Assembly: GCA_944322615.1 (NCBI GenBank)
Contig: CALUPH010000011.1
Location: 1-64,000 of the forward strand
Direction of reading: 5' to 3'
DNA from: Candidatus Gastranaerophilales bacterium
GTDB taxonomy: Bacteria > Cyanobacteriota > Vampirovibrionia > Gastranaerophilales > Gastranaerophilaceae
DNA: 64,000 nucleotides
The number at the start of each line of letters is the position of its first letter. The first letter of the stretch is position 1. Below are positions 44,263 to 53,517 of this stretch, piece by piece. Below the pieces are notes generated by a model, which ran no database searches, was not told the DNA's origin, and saw only the letters and a list, made by a program, of their open reading frames with translations. Made by a program: the position numbers and the translations under genes.

Positions 44263-45075
44263 TCATATTTCCTCACTAATATATTTTTCGTTAATCCTTT
44301 CAATAGCTTCTGCTTCCCCTGTAAAACAATCAATGGTAACAATTACTCCATTGACTTGGGAATTTCCTGAAGCAGCAACATCTAAACGTTCCGGTATAGA
44401 TGTTAAGAGTCTGTTGACTGAGGCTTCATATTCCATGCCTATAACACCATCCATATCACCGCAGAAACCTGCATCTGTTATATAAGCACAACAATCTTCA
44501 TATATTCTTTCATCTGCTGTTTGAACATGTGTGTGTGTTCCAAAAATGCCGGACACTCCAAGTTTTGCATAATATTTAGCCATGCAGATTTTTTCAGCTG
44601 TTGCTTCTGCGTGAATATCTATAATTATGACTGGTGTTTCTTTTTTTATTTTTTCTATTGTCTCCGTTAAAATTTCCCAAGGAGAATCTATTAATCCCAT
44701 AAATGTTCTGCCAAGAACATTTATAACTCCTATTTTACACTTTGGAGTTTCAAAAATCCTATAGCCTTCGCCGTGTGTACCTTTGGGATAATTTATTGGT
44801 CTTATTAGTTTATCAGCTTCTTTTATATATTGAAAAATATCTCTTTTATCCCAAATATGATTACCTGAGGTGAAAGCATTAATTCCGTATGATATAAGTT
44901 CATTGTAATTCTTTTGTGTCAGACCAAACCCATGTGAAGCATTTTCTGCGTTAGCAATTATAAAATCAGGTTTATTGTCTTCTTTTATGTTCTCAATATA
45001 TTTTTTTACGGCAAGTCTGCCTGTTTTTCCGACGATATCTCCTAAGAACATAATTTTTATTTTTGAATCTGACAT
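44263..45075 (-). CDS. ymdB: YmdB-family metallophosphoesterase
   Basis: Calcineurin-like phosphoesterase, 270 residues. The metal-binding motifs GDIVGKTGR, ENASHGFG, SGNHIWDKRD, DIHAEATAEK and GTHTHVQTADE are diagnostic of the family (TIGR00282). The Bacillus member hydrolyses 2',3'- and 3',5'-cyclic nucleotides and affects biofilm and RNA decay. It lies directly downstream of rny, the same order as in Bacillus. It is followed by the PHP gene after 18 bases. Confidence 0.94.
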   Translation of the reverse strand: MSDSKIKIMFLGDIVGKTGRLAVKKYIENIKEDNKPDFIIANAENASHGFGLTQKNYNELISYGINAFTSGNHIWDKRDIFQYIKEADKLIRPINYPKGTHGEGYRIFETPKCKIGVINVLGRTFMGLIDSPWEILTETIEKIKKETPVIIIDIHAEATAEKICMAKYYAKLGVSGIFGTHTHVQTADERIYEDCCAYITDAGFCGDMDGVIGMEYEASVNRLLTSIPERLDVAASGNSQVNGVIVTIDCFTGEAEAIERINEKYISEEI

Positions 45076-45137
45076 AATAATAATCTAATTTTTCCTGTAT
45101 ATTTGATAAAGAGTCTATAAATTTATATTTTAAATCA

Positions 45138-45171
45138 GAGAGAGAATTCATATTAACTCAAATTCTCTCTC
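45138..45171 (-). terminator. Hairpin between rny and ymdB
   Basis: GAGAGAGAATT and AATTCTCTCTC form an 11-bp stem with a 12-base loop, just after the rny stop codon. The T-run on the minus strand is weak, so it may only attenuate read-through into ymdB or protect the rny 3' end. Confidence 0.5.
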
Positions 45172-45178
45172 AATTGTT

Positions 45179-46729
45179 TTATTTTGCAACTTCAGTTGTT
45201 CTTATTTCTCTAACCACAGTCACTCTGATTTGACCCGGATAGTCAAGTTCTTCTTCAATACGTTTGGCAATATCTCTGGCTAGTCTTGCTGAAGCTACGT
45301 CGTCAAATTTTTCAGGTTGAACAACAACTCTGACTTCTCTACCTGCCTGAACTGCAAATGATTGCTTGATTCCATCATAACTTAAAGCAATTTCTTCAAG
45401 TTTTTGTAATCTCTTAATGTAAATTTCAAGTGTATCACGTCTTGAGCCTGGTCTACCAGCAGAAATTGCATCAGCCAATTTTACTAAAACGGCTTCTATT
45501 GTATTTGCTGTTACGTCATCATGGTGGGCTTCTATTGCGTGAATAACTTCTTCTTTTTCACCGTATTTTCTTGCAAGTTCAACACCAAGCTCTATGTGAG
45601 TGCCTTCTTGTGTTTGATCTACAGCTTTACCAATATCGTGCAATAAACCTGCACGTTTAGCTATTTTTACATTTGCACCGATTTCAGATGCAATCATACC
45701 TGCAATGTGACCTACTTCTAATGAGTGTAGTAAAACATTTTGACCATAGCTGGTTCTGTAATATAATCTACCAAGTGTCTTAACCAGTTCTTTATTAAGG
45801 TTCATGATGCCCATTTCCATAGCGGCATTTTCACCTTCTTGTTTTATTTTTTGTTCGATTTCAACTCTTGCTTTTTCAACCATTTCTTCAATACGAACAG
45901 GGTGAATACGACCATCTGCAACAAGTTTTTCCAGTGCAAGTTTTGCAATCTCTCTTCTTACAGGGTCGAAACAAGATAAAACAACAGCTTCAGGAGTATC
46001 ATCAATTATTAAATCAACACCTGTTAATGTTTCAAGTGTTCGTATATTTCTTCCTTCACGACCAATAATACGGCCTTTCATTTCATCAGAAGGCAAACTT
46101 ACTGTTGCAACTGTTGATTCAATAACTTGATCTATTGCGCATCTTTGCATTACTGTTGTTAAAATTTCTTTTGCTCTTTCATTTGAAACTTCTTTTATAT
46201 GATTTTCATTTTCGCGAATAAGAGCATTTGCTTCTTGTTGTAAATCGTTTTTAAGTTGTTCGAAAAGAAGATTCTTTGCTTCTTCAGATGACATGCCTGA
46301 AATTCTTTCAAGTTCCTGAATTTGTTTTTGTATTGTTTCAGCAAGATAATCTTCTTTATCAAGAACTTCATCCATTTTTCTTTGAAGTTCAGATTCTTTG
46401 TTTACAATAGCTTGTTCTTTATCTTCAAGCAACTCTTCTTTTTTAGAAAGTTTTGCTTCGAGTTTTGAAAGTTCTTGTCTTCTTTCTTTTGTTTCTTCTT
46501 GGAATTTTTCAATATCTTTCTGTACAGCCTCTTTAGCCGCAATCATTGCTTCTTTTTTATAAAGACTGTTTTTTTCTTCCATGTCTCTTAGTAATGCTTC
46601 TTTTTCTTTTTTACCTCTATTTGAATCTAAGAAAAACATTAGACAAATAAAAACTAAAAAACAAACAAGTATTACTAAAGTATTAATATCAATCTTAATT
46701 TTCCCGTACCTCGTTCTTTCTAAATGCAT
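45179..46729 (-). CDS. rny: Ribonuclease Y
   Basis: Membrane-anchored endoribonuclease that starts mRNA decay. It has one N-terminal membrane helix (near residues 15-35), a long charged coiled coil to about residue 200, a KH RNA-binding domain ([23 protein letters not shown]), and an HD domain with the metal-binding pair in [10 protein letters not shown]. It ends with the typical [14 protein letters not shown] segment. Length about 516 is normal. The start is not settled: neither the ATG at 46729 nor a GTG at 46741 has a ribosome site, and a GAGG lies downstream of both. Confidence 0.95.
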   Translation of the reverse strand: MHLERTRYGKIKIDINTLVILVCFLVFICLMFFLDSNRGKKEKEALLRDMEEKNSLYKKEAMIAAKEAVQKDIEKFQEETKERRQELSKLEAKLSKKEELLEDKEQAIVNKESELQRKMDEVLDKEDYLAETIQKQIQELERISGMSSEEAKNLLFEQLKNDLQQEANALIRENENHIKEVSNERAKEILTTVMQRCAIDQVIESTVATVSLPSDEMKGRIIGREGRNIRTLETLTGVDLIIDDTPEAVVLSCFDPVRREIAKLALEKLVADGRIHPVRIEEMVEKARVEIEQKIKQEGENAAMEMGIMNLNKELVKTLGRLYYRTSYGQNVLLHSLEVGHIAGMIASEIGANVKIAKRAGLLHDIGKAVDQTQEGTHIELGVELARKYGEKEEVIHAIEAHHDDVTANTIEAVLVKLADAISAGRPGSRRDTLEIYIKRLQKLEEIALSYDGIKQSFAVQAGREVRVVVQPEKFDDVASARLARDIAKRIEEELDYPGQIRVTVVREIRTTEVAK

Positions 46730-46897
46730 ACAAAGATGCACTTATGTAATATTAATATTTAAATAAATTTTACTTTAATTCATATATCAAAATTATGTTA
46801 TTCTATTACTTATAGTAGTAATTCTACCATACAATAAGTGTTTTTAACAAGATTTTTATTAAATTTAATATGTTAGAAAATTTTTTTAAATTTTTAC

Positions 46898-46926
46898 TGG
46901 ACATGAAATTTTTTTTATATTATATT
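46898..46926 (+). promoter_or_regulatory. Promoter of tRNA-Leu
   Basis: TGGACA (46898-46903), exactly 17 bases of spacer and TATATT (46921-46926), 13 bases before the tRNA. Confidence 0.6.
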
Positions 46927-46939
46927 ACATTTTGAACAA

Positions 46940-47025
46940 GCCTTGGTGGCGGAAGTGGTAGACGCGTTGGACTTAAAATCCAATTAGGCTCACCCCTAGT
47001 GCCGGTTCAAGTCCGGCTCAAGGCA
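46940..47025 (+). tRNA. tRNA-Leu(TAA), intronless
   Basis: GCCTTGG and TCAAGGC form the acceptor stem with one G-U pair. A class II long variable arm is present, the T-arm is GCCGG-TTCAAGT-CCGGC, and the anticodon loop CTTAAAA gives TAA. The discriminator base is A and CCA is not encoded. In many cyanobacteria this tRNA carries a group I intron in the anticodon loop; here the loop is uninterrupted. A terminator follows. Confidence 0.95.
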
Positions 47026-47030
47026 AATTT

Positions 47031-47058
47031 AAAAGACTCCTTCGGGGGGTCTTTTTTT
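47031..47058 (+). terminator. Terminator of tRNA-Leu
   Basis: AAAAGACTCC-TTCG-GGGGGGTCTTTT pairs with a UUCG tetraloop and is followed by more T residues. Some G-U pairs are needed. Confidence 0.88.
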
Positions 47059-47129
47059 ATGTGACAAGTGCGAACGAGAAAGAAAGCGCAAATTCATCTT
47101 GCTCTATTCTTATAATACGGAATATATAG

Positions 47130-49154
47130 TTAAACTCCTTTTTTATTATCAAAATTATCAGCTATTATTGCTGATGCATTAGTTGTATTTATTGGCATTA
47201 CAATTGTAGCACCTGTTTCAGGATGAACATATACTTGTCTTACATTGTATTCGTTTGACTTCACATGAATACTTGTTCCAAAGATATCATCTGCATATGC
47301 TCCATCAATTTCCATTATTTGTTGTTGTATAGCTTGTAGTTCAGATTTTAATGCTTGAACTTGCTTAGCTAAGACTGTATTTTCGGGATTATTAACAGAT
47401 TCTGTATATAATCTATACATTTCCTGTCCTTTTGTCTTATATTCAATAGTTAATTTTGATTTTTTTATTTGATCAAGCAACCTGGCTTCTTCACTCAGGT
47501 CATAATTTTGTTGGCTTCTAAGTTTAGCCAATTTACTTTCTAATTTTGCGATTTCGAAATTATTTCCGTTTCTTTGAGCAAGAACTTCTTCAGGTGTAAA
47601 TTGATACTGATTAAAGTCACCACCAAATCCCATAATACCTTGACCAGCAGCATTACTTTCTATACAATCAATACCGTCTCTAAGAGATTTAATTGCAGCT
47701 ATTTTTTCTTCTTCTGATAATTCTTTCAGTAAACTTACATCTATATTTGAAGTATTAAATCCTGATGAATTTTGCATTGCAATTCTATATCTTAAATTAT
47801 GTCCTCTTGCATAATCTCTCATTGCTGCAATTGCATCATCTACATTACTATATCCTTGAATAAATTCTTTATTTCCACGAACTAATGGTTCTACCATCGC
47901 TGTTAATTCATCATCAGAATAAGATACCATCTTATACAATTTGTCTTTTGCTAAAGCAGAAAAATCCATTTTCATTTGGGCATTAAGTTTTGGTGGTTTT
48001 GAAGTTGACAAACCTAAGAAACTTCCACCTGTTATTACATTATCTTTCTCTCCACTTTTAATTCTATTCGACAAATATTCAACAACAACTCTTTCTTTAT
48101 CCTGAGTTGAAAGTCTTTGTCTTAATATAGCTTCATTAGCGTGGGTAGTTTCATGCCTTATAACATCAGGTAGATCAAATACACCTTCTCTATAGGTATT
48201 TTCATTTATTGTAATTGTATGGTTTGATGAATTATAACCTCCGCCTTGTTTTGGATTATCTTTTATAACCTTAATTTCTGGTCTCAGTTTTTCCGGTATT
48301 CCACAGTCATCACAAGCTTCTTTATATAGAGATTTAACTTCTGCCTCTATTTGTTCACTAGTCATAGCTGCACGTCTTTTTCCTTCTGTAGTTTCTGCAA
48401 ACTTCATTTTCTGCTTTTCTACTTTTACTTTTGATTCTTTAGTAAATAGAAATCGAAACATATCTTTTGCACGTGCAGAGATATTACTCGGTTTAAATTG
48501 GCTTGCTAGTGCTTTTAAACCAGCTCTTGTAGTAAACAATGATTTAGTTTCTTTTAATGCATCAATTGTTGTTCCCTTGCTTACTTCTTTTGATATTTGA
48601 AGCTTTTGAGCTTTATCTAAAGATGATACTCCAAGCTCATTCATTAATTTGGCTTCTTTTGCAACTTTAGCACTTTGTTTTGCCCCAAGTACACTCATTG
48701 CGACACCAACGGTTCCTTGTCCAACACCATTAAATGCTTTTTCTGCTTTGTCATATTCTTTATTTTTTATATTTACAGCTACATCAATTGCACTTTTTCC
48801 TAGTTGAAAAACACTTAATGCCCCAAAACCTACTGCCATTATCGGACCTAAAACAGGGACTAAAGAACAAGCAACTGCAGTAGCTGCAACCATTCCTATT
48901 GTCATAACAGGATGTTCAATAACTGCCGTTAAAGGAGAAAGAACTCCTTTTATAAAATTTTTGGCACATTCCGAAATATCAAATTTGCCGTTATTTGATT
49001 TATATTGTTTGATACTCGAAATTTCTATAGAATCAGGTTTGTATTCAATTTTAGCTTTTTCTTGTTTGATTTTTCCCAAAAATTCTTTAGATGTACTTAT
49101 ATTTTTTATATTTAAATCATTGTTAATTGGGTTCATTTTTTTCTTACACTCCAT
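47130..49154 (-). CDS. Large uncharacterised protein with an HETTH zinc-protease motif
   Basis: A 674-residue protein I do not recognise. Residues 70-118 form two hydrophobic, Gly/Ala-rich helices (VMTIGMVAATAVACSLVP, VLGPIMAVGFGALSVFQLG). The middle part contains VIRHETTHANEAI with H334-E335-x2-H338, an HExxH zincin site, preceded by a beta strand (HTITINEN). Residues 540-610 are coiled-coil-like. The C-terminus has repeated N/T-rich strands. No signal peptide is seen. AAAGGA lies upstream. It may be a membrane-associated protease or a secreted effector; neither is shown. Confidence 0.6.
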   Translation of the reverse strand: MECKKKMNPINNDLNIKNISTSKEFLGKIKQEKAKIEYKPDSIEISSIKQYKSNNGKFDISECAKNFIKGVLSPLTAVIEHPVMTIGMVAATAVACSLVPVLGPIMAVGFGALSVFQLGKSAIDVAVNIKNKEYDKAEKAFNGVGQGTVGVAMSVLGAKQSAKVAKEAKLMNELGVSSLDKAQKLQISKEVSKGTTIDALKETKSLFTTRAGLKALASQFKPSNISARAKDMFRFLFTKESKVKVEKQKMKFAETTEGKRRAAMTSEQIEAEVKSLYKEACDDCGIPEKLRPEIKVIKDNPKQGGGYNSSNHTITINENTYREGVFDLPDVIRHETTHANEAILRQRLSTQDKERVVVEYLSNRIKSGEKDNVITGGSFLGLSTSKPPKLNAQMKMDFSALAKDKLYKMVSYSDDELTAMVEPLVRGNKEFIQGYSNVDDAIAAMRDYARGHNLRYRIAMQNSSGFNTSNIDVSLLKELSEEEKIAAIKSLRDGIDCIESNAAGQGIMGFGGDFNQYQFTPEEVLAQRNGNNFEIAKLESKLAKLRSQQNYDLSEEARLLDQIKKSKLTIEYKTKGQEMYRLYTESVNNPENTVLAKQVQALKSELQAIQQQIMEIDGAYADDIFGTSIHVKSNEYNVRQVYVHPETGATIVMPINTTNASAIIADNFDNKKGV

Positions 49155-49242
49155 ACTTTCCTTTATATAAATAAAGGAAAATATGGTTAAAAAATTGACA
49201 ATGTATTAATTAAAAATAAATTTGATTTTATTATATGTTTTA

Positions 49243-49740
49243 TTAATCTTTTATATTACTTTTCAAATAGCTATATATATTTGAATATTCACTTGGTATT
49301 TGTATATTATTCTCTGTGTATTTCTTTTCAAACCAGTTTAGTATATCTTGTTTGGATATAAGTCGTGAATATAACAGCATTGCAGAAATAGAAATATTAG
49401 TATTTTCATCATCAAAGTACTTAAATATTTCTTCTGTATTGTTGTTAGAAGCGAAAAGAGAAACAATTTTATATCTTTTCATATTAGTTTGAACATCAAA
49501 AATAAAAATTAATGCAATTAATAACTTTGCAACATTATATTTCTTTAGAGAAGCACTATTAAATATTAGTATTAAAACTTTTTCATACAAATATACTAAA
49601 ATAACATATATTAAAACATAAAGAAAAATTTGAATTAAATTAGAAGTTTTAAATTGCAATGCAATATAATTTGCAGTATACATTGCTATTGTTACATATA
49701 GAACAAATCCAATACAAGAACTTAATCTAAAATCATTCAT
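49243..49740 (-). CDS. Uncharacterised membrane protein
   Basis: A 165-residue protein with three hydrophobic helices (about 8-28, 36-60 and 68-86) and a hydrophilic C-terminal half of helical character. No known family is recognised. AGGAG lies 8 bases before the ATG. It follows pnuC on the same strand with 22 bases between and is probably in the same transcript, but no functional link is evident. Confidence 0.6.
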   Translation of the reverse strand: MNDFRLSSCIGFVLYVTIAMYTANYIALQFKTSNLIQIFLYVLIYVILVYLYEKVLILIFNSASLKKYNVAKLLIALIFIFDVQTNMKRYKIVSLFASNNNTEEIFKYFDDENTNISISAMLLYSRLISKQDILNWFEKKYTENNIQIPSEYSNIYSYLKSNIKD

Positions 49741-49762
49741 TAATTTTCTCCTAAAAGTATTT

Positions 49763-50467
49763 TTATTTTTTATAATATAAATTTCCCATTAATTCTTTTT
49801 TCCAAACATATAGAAAATATATTGAAAGAATTAAATATACAAGCCACATAATAACAGTTACAAAACAATTGGAACCATCAATGTATGCAAAAATCCACAT
49901 AATTAATGATATAAGATTTACAAAAAACCATATATACCATTGCTCAATACATCTTTTTACCGTTAGAAATTGACCAAAGATTGAAAATACAGTTGCTGTA
50001 GAATCTAAATATGGATTTGAGTCTCCTGTTATTTTTAATAATATTGAAATAATAACTGATATTATTATCATCAATGTTAAATAAATAAATCTCTCTTTAT
50101 TTGTAAGTTTTGTTTTTATAATTTCTCTTACATCTTTCTTTAAGTGTTTTTTCCATTTGAAAATACCTATTATTTCCATAGGAAGATAATAGAGCATATA
50201 TAAACATAGATTGCCGTAGAAACCGTTTTTCAATGATAAATATGAATAACAAAAAGTGCCTATAATTCCTATAAAATAGCAAGATATCCTTCCTTTACCG
50301 GCTAAAATTGTATAACTTATGCCGCAAACGGCAGAAATTAGAGCTATTTTATTATCGTTTATAAGAATTGAGGTTATGATTATAACTAAAATTACAAATG
50401 GAAATAAGAAACGTTCATATTTCCCAAAATTTTTAAATTCTTCTTTTATTAATTTCATTAATTCCAT
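49763..50467 (-). CDS. pnuC: Nicotinamide riboside transporter, PnuC family
   Basis: Membrane carrier that lets nicotinamide riboside or a related vitamin enter by facilitated diffusion. It has seven or eight hydrophobic helices. Visible signatures are IGIIGTFCYSYLSLKNGFYGN, LYYLPMEIIGIFKWKKHLK (the Y-x-P-M-x-x-x-G-x-x-x-W region), FLTVKRCIEQWYIWFFVNLIS and an ending typical of the family. The start at 50467 is preferred because a perfect TATAAT lies 7 bases before it and no Shine-Dalgarno exists, which suggests a leaderless mRNA. Other in-frame Met codons exist up to 50512. Confidence 0.85.
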   Translation of the reverse strand: MELMKLIKEEFKNFGKYERFLFPFVILVIIITSILINDNKIALISAVCGISYTILAGKGRISCYFIGIIGTFCYSYLSLKNGFYGNLCLYMLYYLPMEIIGIFKWKKHLKKDVREIIKTKLTNKERFIYLTLMIIISVIISILLKITGDSNPYLDSTATVFSIFGQFLTVKRCIEQWYIWFFVNLISLIMWIFAYIDGSNCFVTVIMWLVYLILSIYFLYVWKKELMGNLYYKK

Positions 50468-50474
50468 AAGAAGA

Positions 50475-50480
50475 ATTATA
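50475..50480 (-). promoter_or_regulatory. -10 box of a probable leaderless pnuC transcript
   Basis: On the minus strand a perfect TATAAT ends 7 bases before the ATG at 50467. The -35 region is A/T only and weak. Confidence 0.4.
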
Positions 50481-50535
50481 AAATAAATTTTAATAAATTG
50501 TTTAATTTCCATTGTGTTTGTTGTCTGCTGTTATT

Positions 50536-51624
50536 ATGAAAATTAATAGTAGCAGTATAAATAATTCACCTTCTTATAAAGGATTTTGGAATAATAAAGC
50601 AGTGTTAAAAGGTTTAGAAACTATATCTGAACACGGAACTACTTTTGTTGCAGCAACTACTCTTGCAATGTCTGCAGGTGTAAGACCAATTGCCATTAAT
50701 TTGACTCCTGATGTAAAAAAAGAAAATAAACAATATGCTACTACTAATTCAATTGCTTCAGGTTTAATAAAATTCGGCATAGTTGAAGCTATTGCTATTC
50801 CTATAGAAAATGCTGTTAAAAAAATAGATAAAAACCCTGAAAAATATTTAACACCACAAACAATAAAAACATTACAAGGAAATGCAAAAACACTTGCTGA
50901 GTCAAGAAGTTATAAATTTGCAACTCAGATATTAAAAATGGGAACAGGTCTAATTACTGCCATTCCTAAGGCTATGTTAACTGTTGCTTTAATACCGGTT
51001 ATTATGAATAAGTTATTTCCTAAGAAAGAAGCAAAGAAACCAAATCTTAATGAATTAATTTTTTCAAATGATGATAACATCTTTTCATCTGATTTCAATA
51101 ACAAAGAATTAAAAACACCTTCTTTTAAGGGCGGAATAACAGAACAAACAGCCAAAGGTATAGGGAAAATATTAAATAATAATTCAGTACAGAATTTTGT
51201 AAAAAAATATTCTTCTCAAGATACTAATATTGCAAGAAATATGTCTATTGCAACAGATGTTTTGCTTACGGCTTCTTTTGTTCATAGAACGGTTAAAAGC
51301 GAGAAAATAGAAAAAGAACGTAAAAAAGCTCTTATATGCAATAATGTTATTTCTACCGGTATTACACTTGCGGGCGGATATTCAATTGATAAACTAATTC
51401 AAAAGAATACAAATAATTTTATAGAAAATTTCAAAAAAGTAAATGGTAAAAATCCTAAACTTAGTAAGTATGTTGAGGGAATAAATATTCTAAGACCAAC
51501 CATAATATTTGCGCTTCTTTATTATGGTGTTTTACCTGTATTTTCAACATATCTATCTGACAAAATAGATAAATTAACTCAAAAGACAAGTTCAAATCAG
51601 CTTAAAGAAATACATAAAATATAA
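50536..51624 (+). CDS. Uncharacterised protein with SYKG and SFKG motifs
   Basis: A 362-residue protein of a type I associate with gut Melainabacteria, but with no known function. The N-terminus reads NSPSYKGFW and a second TPSFKGGI occurs near residue 200. Three or four hydrophobic, Ala/Gly-rich segments (for example FVAATTLAMSAGVRPI and IFALLYYGVLPVF) alternate with Lys/Asn-rich loops. The two halves look like diverged copies, each following a motif. The ATG at 50536 has no clear ribosome site; an in-frame start at 50512 is the alternative. Membrane association is likely. Confidence 0.6.
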   Translation: MKINSSSINNSPSYKGFWNNKAVLKGLETISEHGTTFVAATTLAMSAGVRPIAINLTPDVKKENKQYATTNSIASGLIKFGIVEAIAIPIENAVKKIDKNPEKYLTPQTIKTLQGNAKTLAESRSYKFATQILKMGTGLITAIPKAMLTVALIPVIMNKLFPKKEAKKPNLNELIFSNDDNIFSSDFNNKELKTPSFKGGITEQTAKGIGKILNNNSVQNFVKKYSSQDTNIARNMSIATDVLLTASFVHRTVKSEKIEKERKKALICNNVISTGITLAGGYSIDKLIQKNTNNFIENFKKVNGKNPKLSKYVEGINILRPTIIFALLYYGVLPVFSTYLSDKIDKLTQKTSSNQLKEIHKI

Positions 51625-51626
51625 AT

Positions 51627-51941
51627 TTAGTTATTGTGTGTATGTTTTGGACGTAATAATAACATTTTTGTATCTTCTATTGCTTTTAAACCGTGTGGGA
51701 TTCTTGCAGGCATGATTATCATTTCGCCTGATTTTAATCTATAGGTTTTTTCTCCTATTGTTATATCTGCCAGACCTTCTATTATCTGTGCAACTTCATC
51801 TTTTTCATCACAATGAAGACTTCTTTCATTTCCCTTTTTGAAAGAAATTAAGGTCAATGAACTTTGTTCATTATCAAATACTGTTTTCTTATTTATTGAA
51901 TCTAAGTATTCGATATTGTGTAAATTTATAACTTCTGACAT
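51627..51941 (-). CDS. Small cupin-domain protein
   Basis: A 104-residue single-domain cupin. The first cupin motif is represented by H-C-D-E-x-D-E-V-x-Q-I-I-E-G and the second by PARIPHGLKA, giving two potential His metal ligands and a Glu. Such proteins bind metals or small ligands, or act as simple enzymes. It lies downstream of emrB on the same strand with 25 bases between and may be co-transcribed. The function is unknown. Confidence 0.82.
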   Translation of the reverse strand: MSEVINLHNIEYLDSINKKTVFDNEQSSLTLISFKKGNERSLHCDEKDEVAQIIEGLADITIGEKTYRLKSGEMIIMPARIPHGLKAIEDTKMLLLRPKHTHNN

Positions 51942-51966
51942 TTTAATTCCTTTTAATTTATATTAT

Positions 51967-53517
51967 CTATTTTACCGAGTTTTTCTCTTCTTTTTTATTT
52001 TTTAATAAAAATACACAAGGAATTAGCAAAAATGCCGGTAATGCAAATATTGCAAATACATCTACAAATGACATTAATTTTGATTGAACAAGAAGTTGTT
52101 TATATAAAACAGTATTTGCTTTGATACTTGCTATATTATCGGCAGAATAGTGCAAGAATTTTGATGTTAACATCGAAAGCTTATATAGAAAAACATTATT
52201 AAATTGAGTTAAATTATCGACTAAATATACTTGATGTGCTTGAGATAGTCTTGCTATTAGTGTATTTGTCATTGAAATTGTAATCGCAGTTGTTACACAT
52301 TTACTTAAACTATGCATACCTGCAGCTGAGGATAATGAACTTTTTGGCAGAGTTGAGAGTGCCATTGCAGAAACAGGTATAAACGCCATAATTAGACCAA
52401 AACCAAAAATAATATTTGGCAAAATTGTACAAGAAAATGAATATTCAAGACTTATATTTGTCATCATTAGTGTTGATATTCCTAAAAATAGAAATCCTGT
52501 GCCAATAAGAACTCTGCTATCTAATAATGTAGTAAGTTTTGGAACAATTAAAATTGCAACAAAGCAAGCAAGAGATCTTGCTATCATTGATGCCCCGCCA
52601 AGCTGGGCAGTGTAACCCATTAAACTTTGTAAAAACATTGGTAGTGCAACTAGTGTTGCATAGGCTATTACATTTAAGAAGGATGCAAGTATAGTTCCTA
52701 TTAAAAAATTTAGGTTCGTAAACGCTCTTACATTTGTAATCGGATTTTTGTTTTCAAGTTCCCATACAATGAAAAACATAAATGCACATAATGAAAATCC
52801 TGATAACCAGCATATCCATCTTGCATCAAACCATCCGTATTGCTGTCCTTTATCAAGTACAACTTGCATTGAAAAAAGCCATAATATAATGGATATAATA
52901 CCTACAATATCCGGATTTTTAACTTTTACTCTTGCCGGATTATTCATAACATTGCAATGTATTAGAACTACCGAGAATATACTGATTGGAATATTTATTA
53001 TAAATAATGCTTGCCAACAGAAATTATCAACCAAATAACCTCCAATAGCAGGTCCCATAATTGCTGAAACCATAACTGCTATTGAAAAGATTCCCATTGC
53101 TATACCGTGTTTTTCTTTTGGGTATACTTGCAGCAAAATGGCTTGCGATAAAGGCATAAATGGTCCACCGCCTATACCTTGAATTATTCTTCCAAAAATC
53201 AATGTATTAAGGTTTGTTGCCATCAGACATATTAATGAGCCGATACCAAATATAACTGTAATTAATTTTAAGAAGTTTCTTCTTCCAAAGTAATTTTCCA
53301 ACCATCCTGATATCGGTAACATTATTGCGTGGGTAATCATATAGCTTGTTACTACCCAGTTTACTTCATCTCTTGTTGAACCGAATGCTCCTGCCATATG
53401 CCCTACACCAACTGTTACCGTTGATGTTCCCAAAATTGATGCAATAGTAGGAATCATTATTGTAAAAGCTACCATCCAAATAGGAATTTTTAATCTTTGT
53501 TCAATAGTCCTTATCAT
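51967..53517 (-). CDS. EmrB/QacA-type drug efflux transporter (DHA2 family)
   Basis: A 516-residue major facilitator with about 14 membrane helices, the DHA2 subclass. The motif between helices 2 and 3 appears as GWLENYFGRRNFL, and motif C appears as IMGPAIGGYLVDNFCWQALFIINIPI. Such proteins pump drugs, dyes or other toxic compounds using the proton gradient. It overlaps the upstream HlyD/EmrA-type gene by 4 bases (ATGA). With the divergent TolC-type gene it completes a three-part pump across both membranes. Confidence 0.93.
   Translation of the reverse strand: MIRTIEQRLKIPIWMVAFTIMIPTIASILGTSTVTVGVGHMAGAFGSTRDEVNWVVTSYMITHAIMLPISGWLENYFGRRNFLKLITVIFGIGSLICLMATNLNTLIFGRIIQGIGGGPFMPLSQAILLQVYPKEKHGIAMGIFSIAVMVSAIMGPAIGGYLVDNFCWQALFIINIPISIFSVVLIHCNVMNNPARVKVKNPDIVGIISIILWLFSMQVVLDKGQQYGWFDARWICWLSGFSLCAFMFFIVWELENKNPITNVRAFTNLNFLIGTILASFLNVIAYATLVALPMFLQSLMGYTAQLGGASMIARSLACFVAILIVPKLTTLLDSRVLIGTGFLFLGISTLMMTNISLEYSFSCTILPNIIFGFGLIMAFIPVSAMALSTLPKSSLSSAAGMHSLSKCVTTAITISMTNTLIARLSQAHQVYLVDNLTQFNNVFLYKLSMLTSKFLHYSADNIASIKANTVLYKQLLVQSKLMSFVDVFAIFALPAFLLIPCVFLLKNKKEEKNSVK

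Noticed and set aside
46940-47025. Group I intron in tRNA-Leu(UAA), as in many cyanobacteria
   Set aside because: The anticodon loop is continuous and the gene is 86 bases long.
47059-47129. A third tRNA-linked repeat after tRNA-Leu
   Set aside because: A GCGAACGAG word resembles part of the core, but the match is too short and no tRNA 3' duplicate is present.
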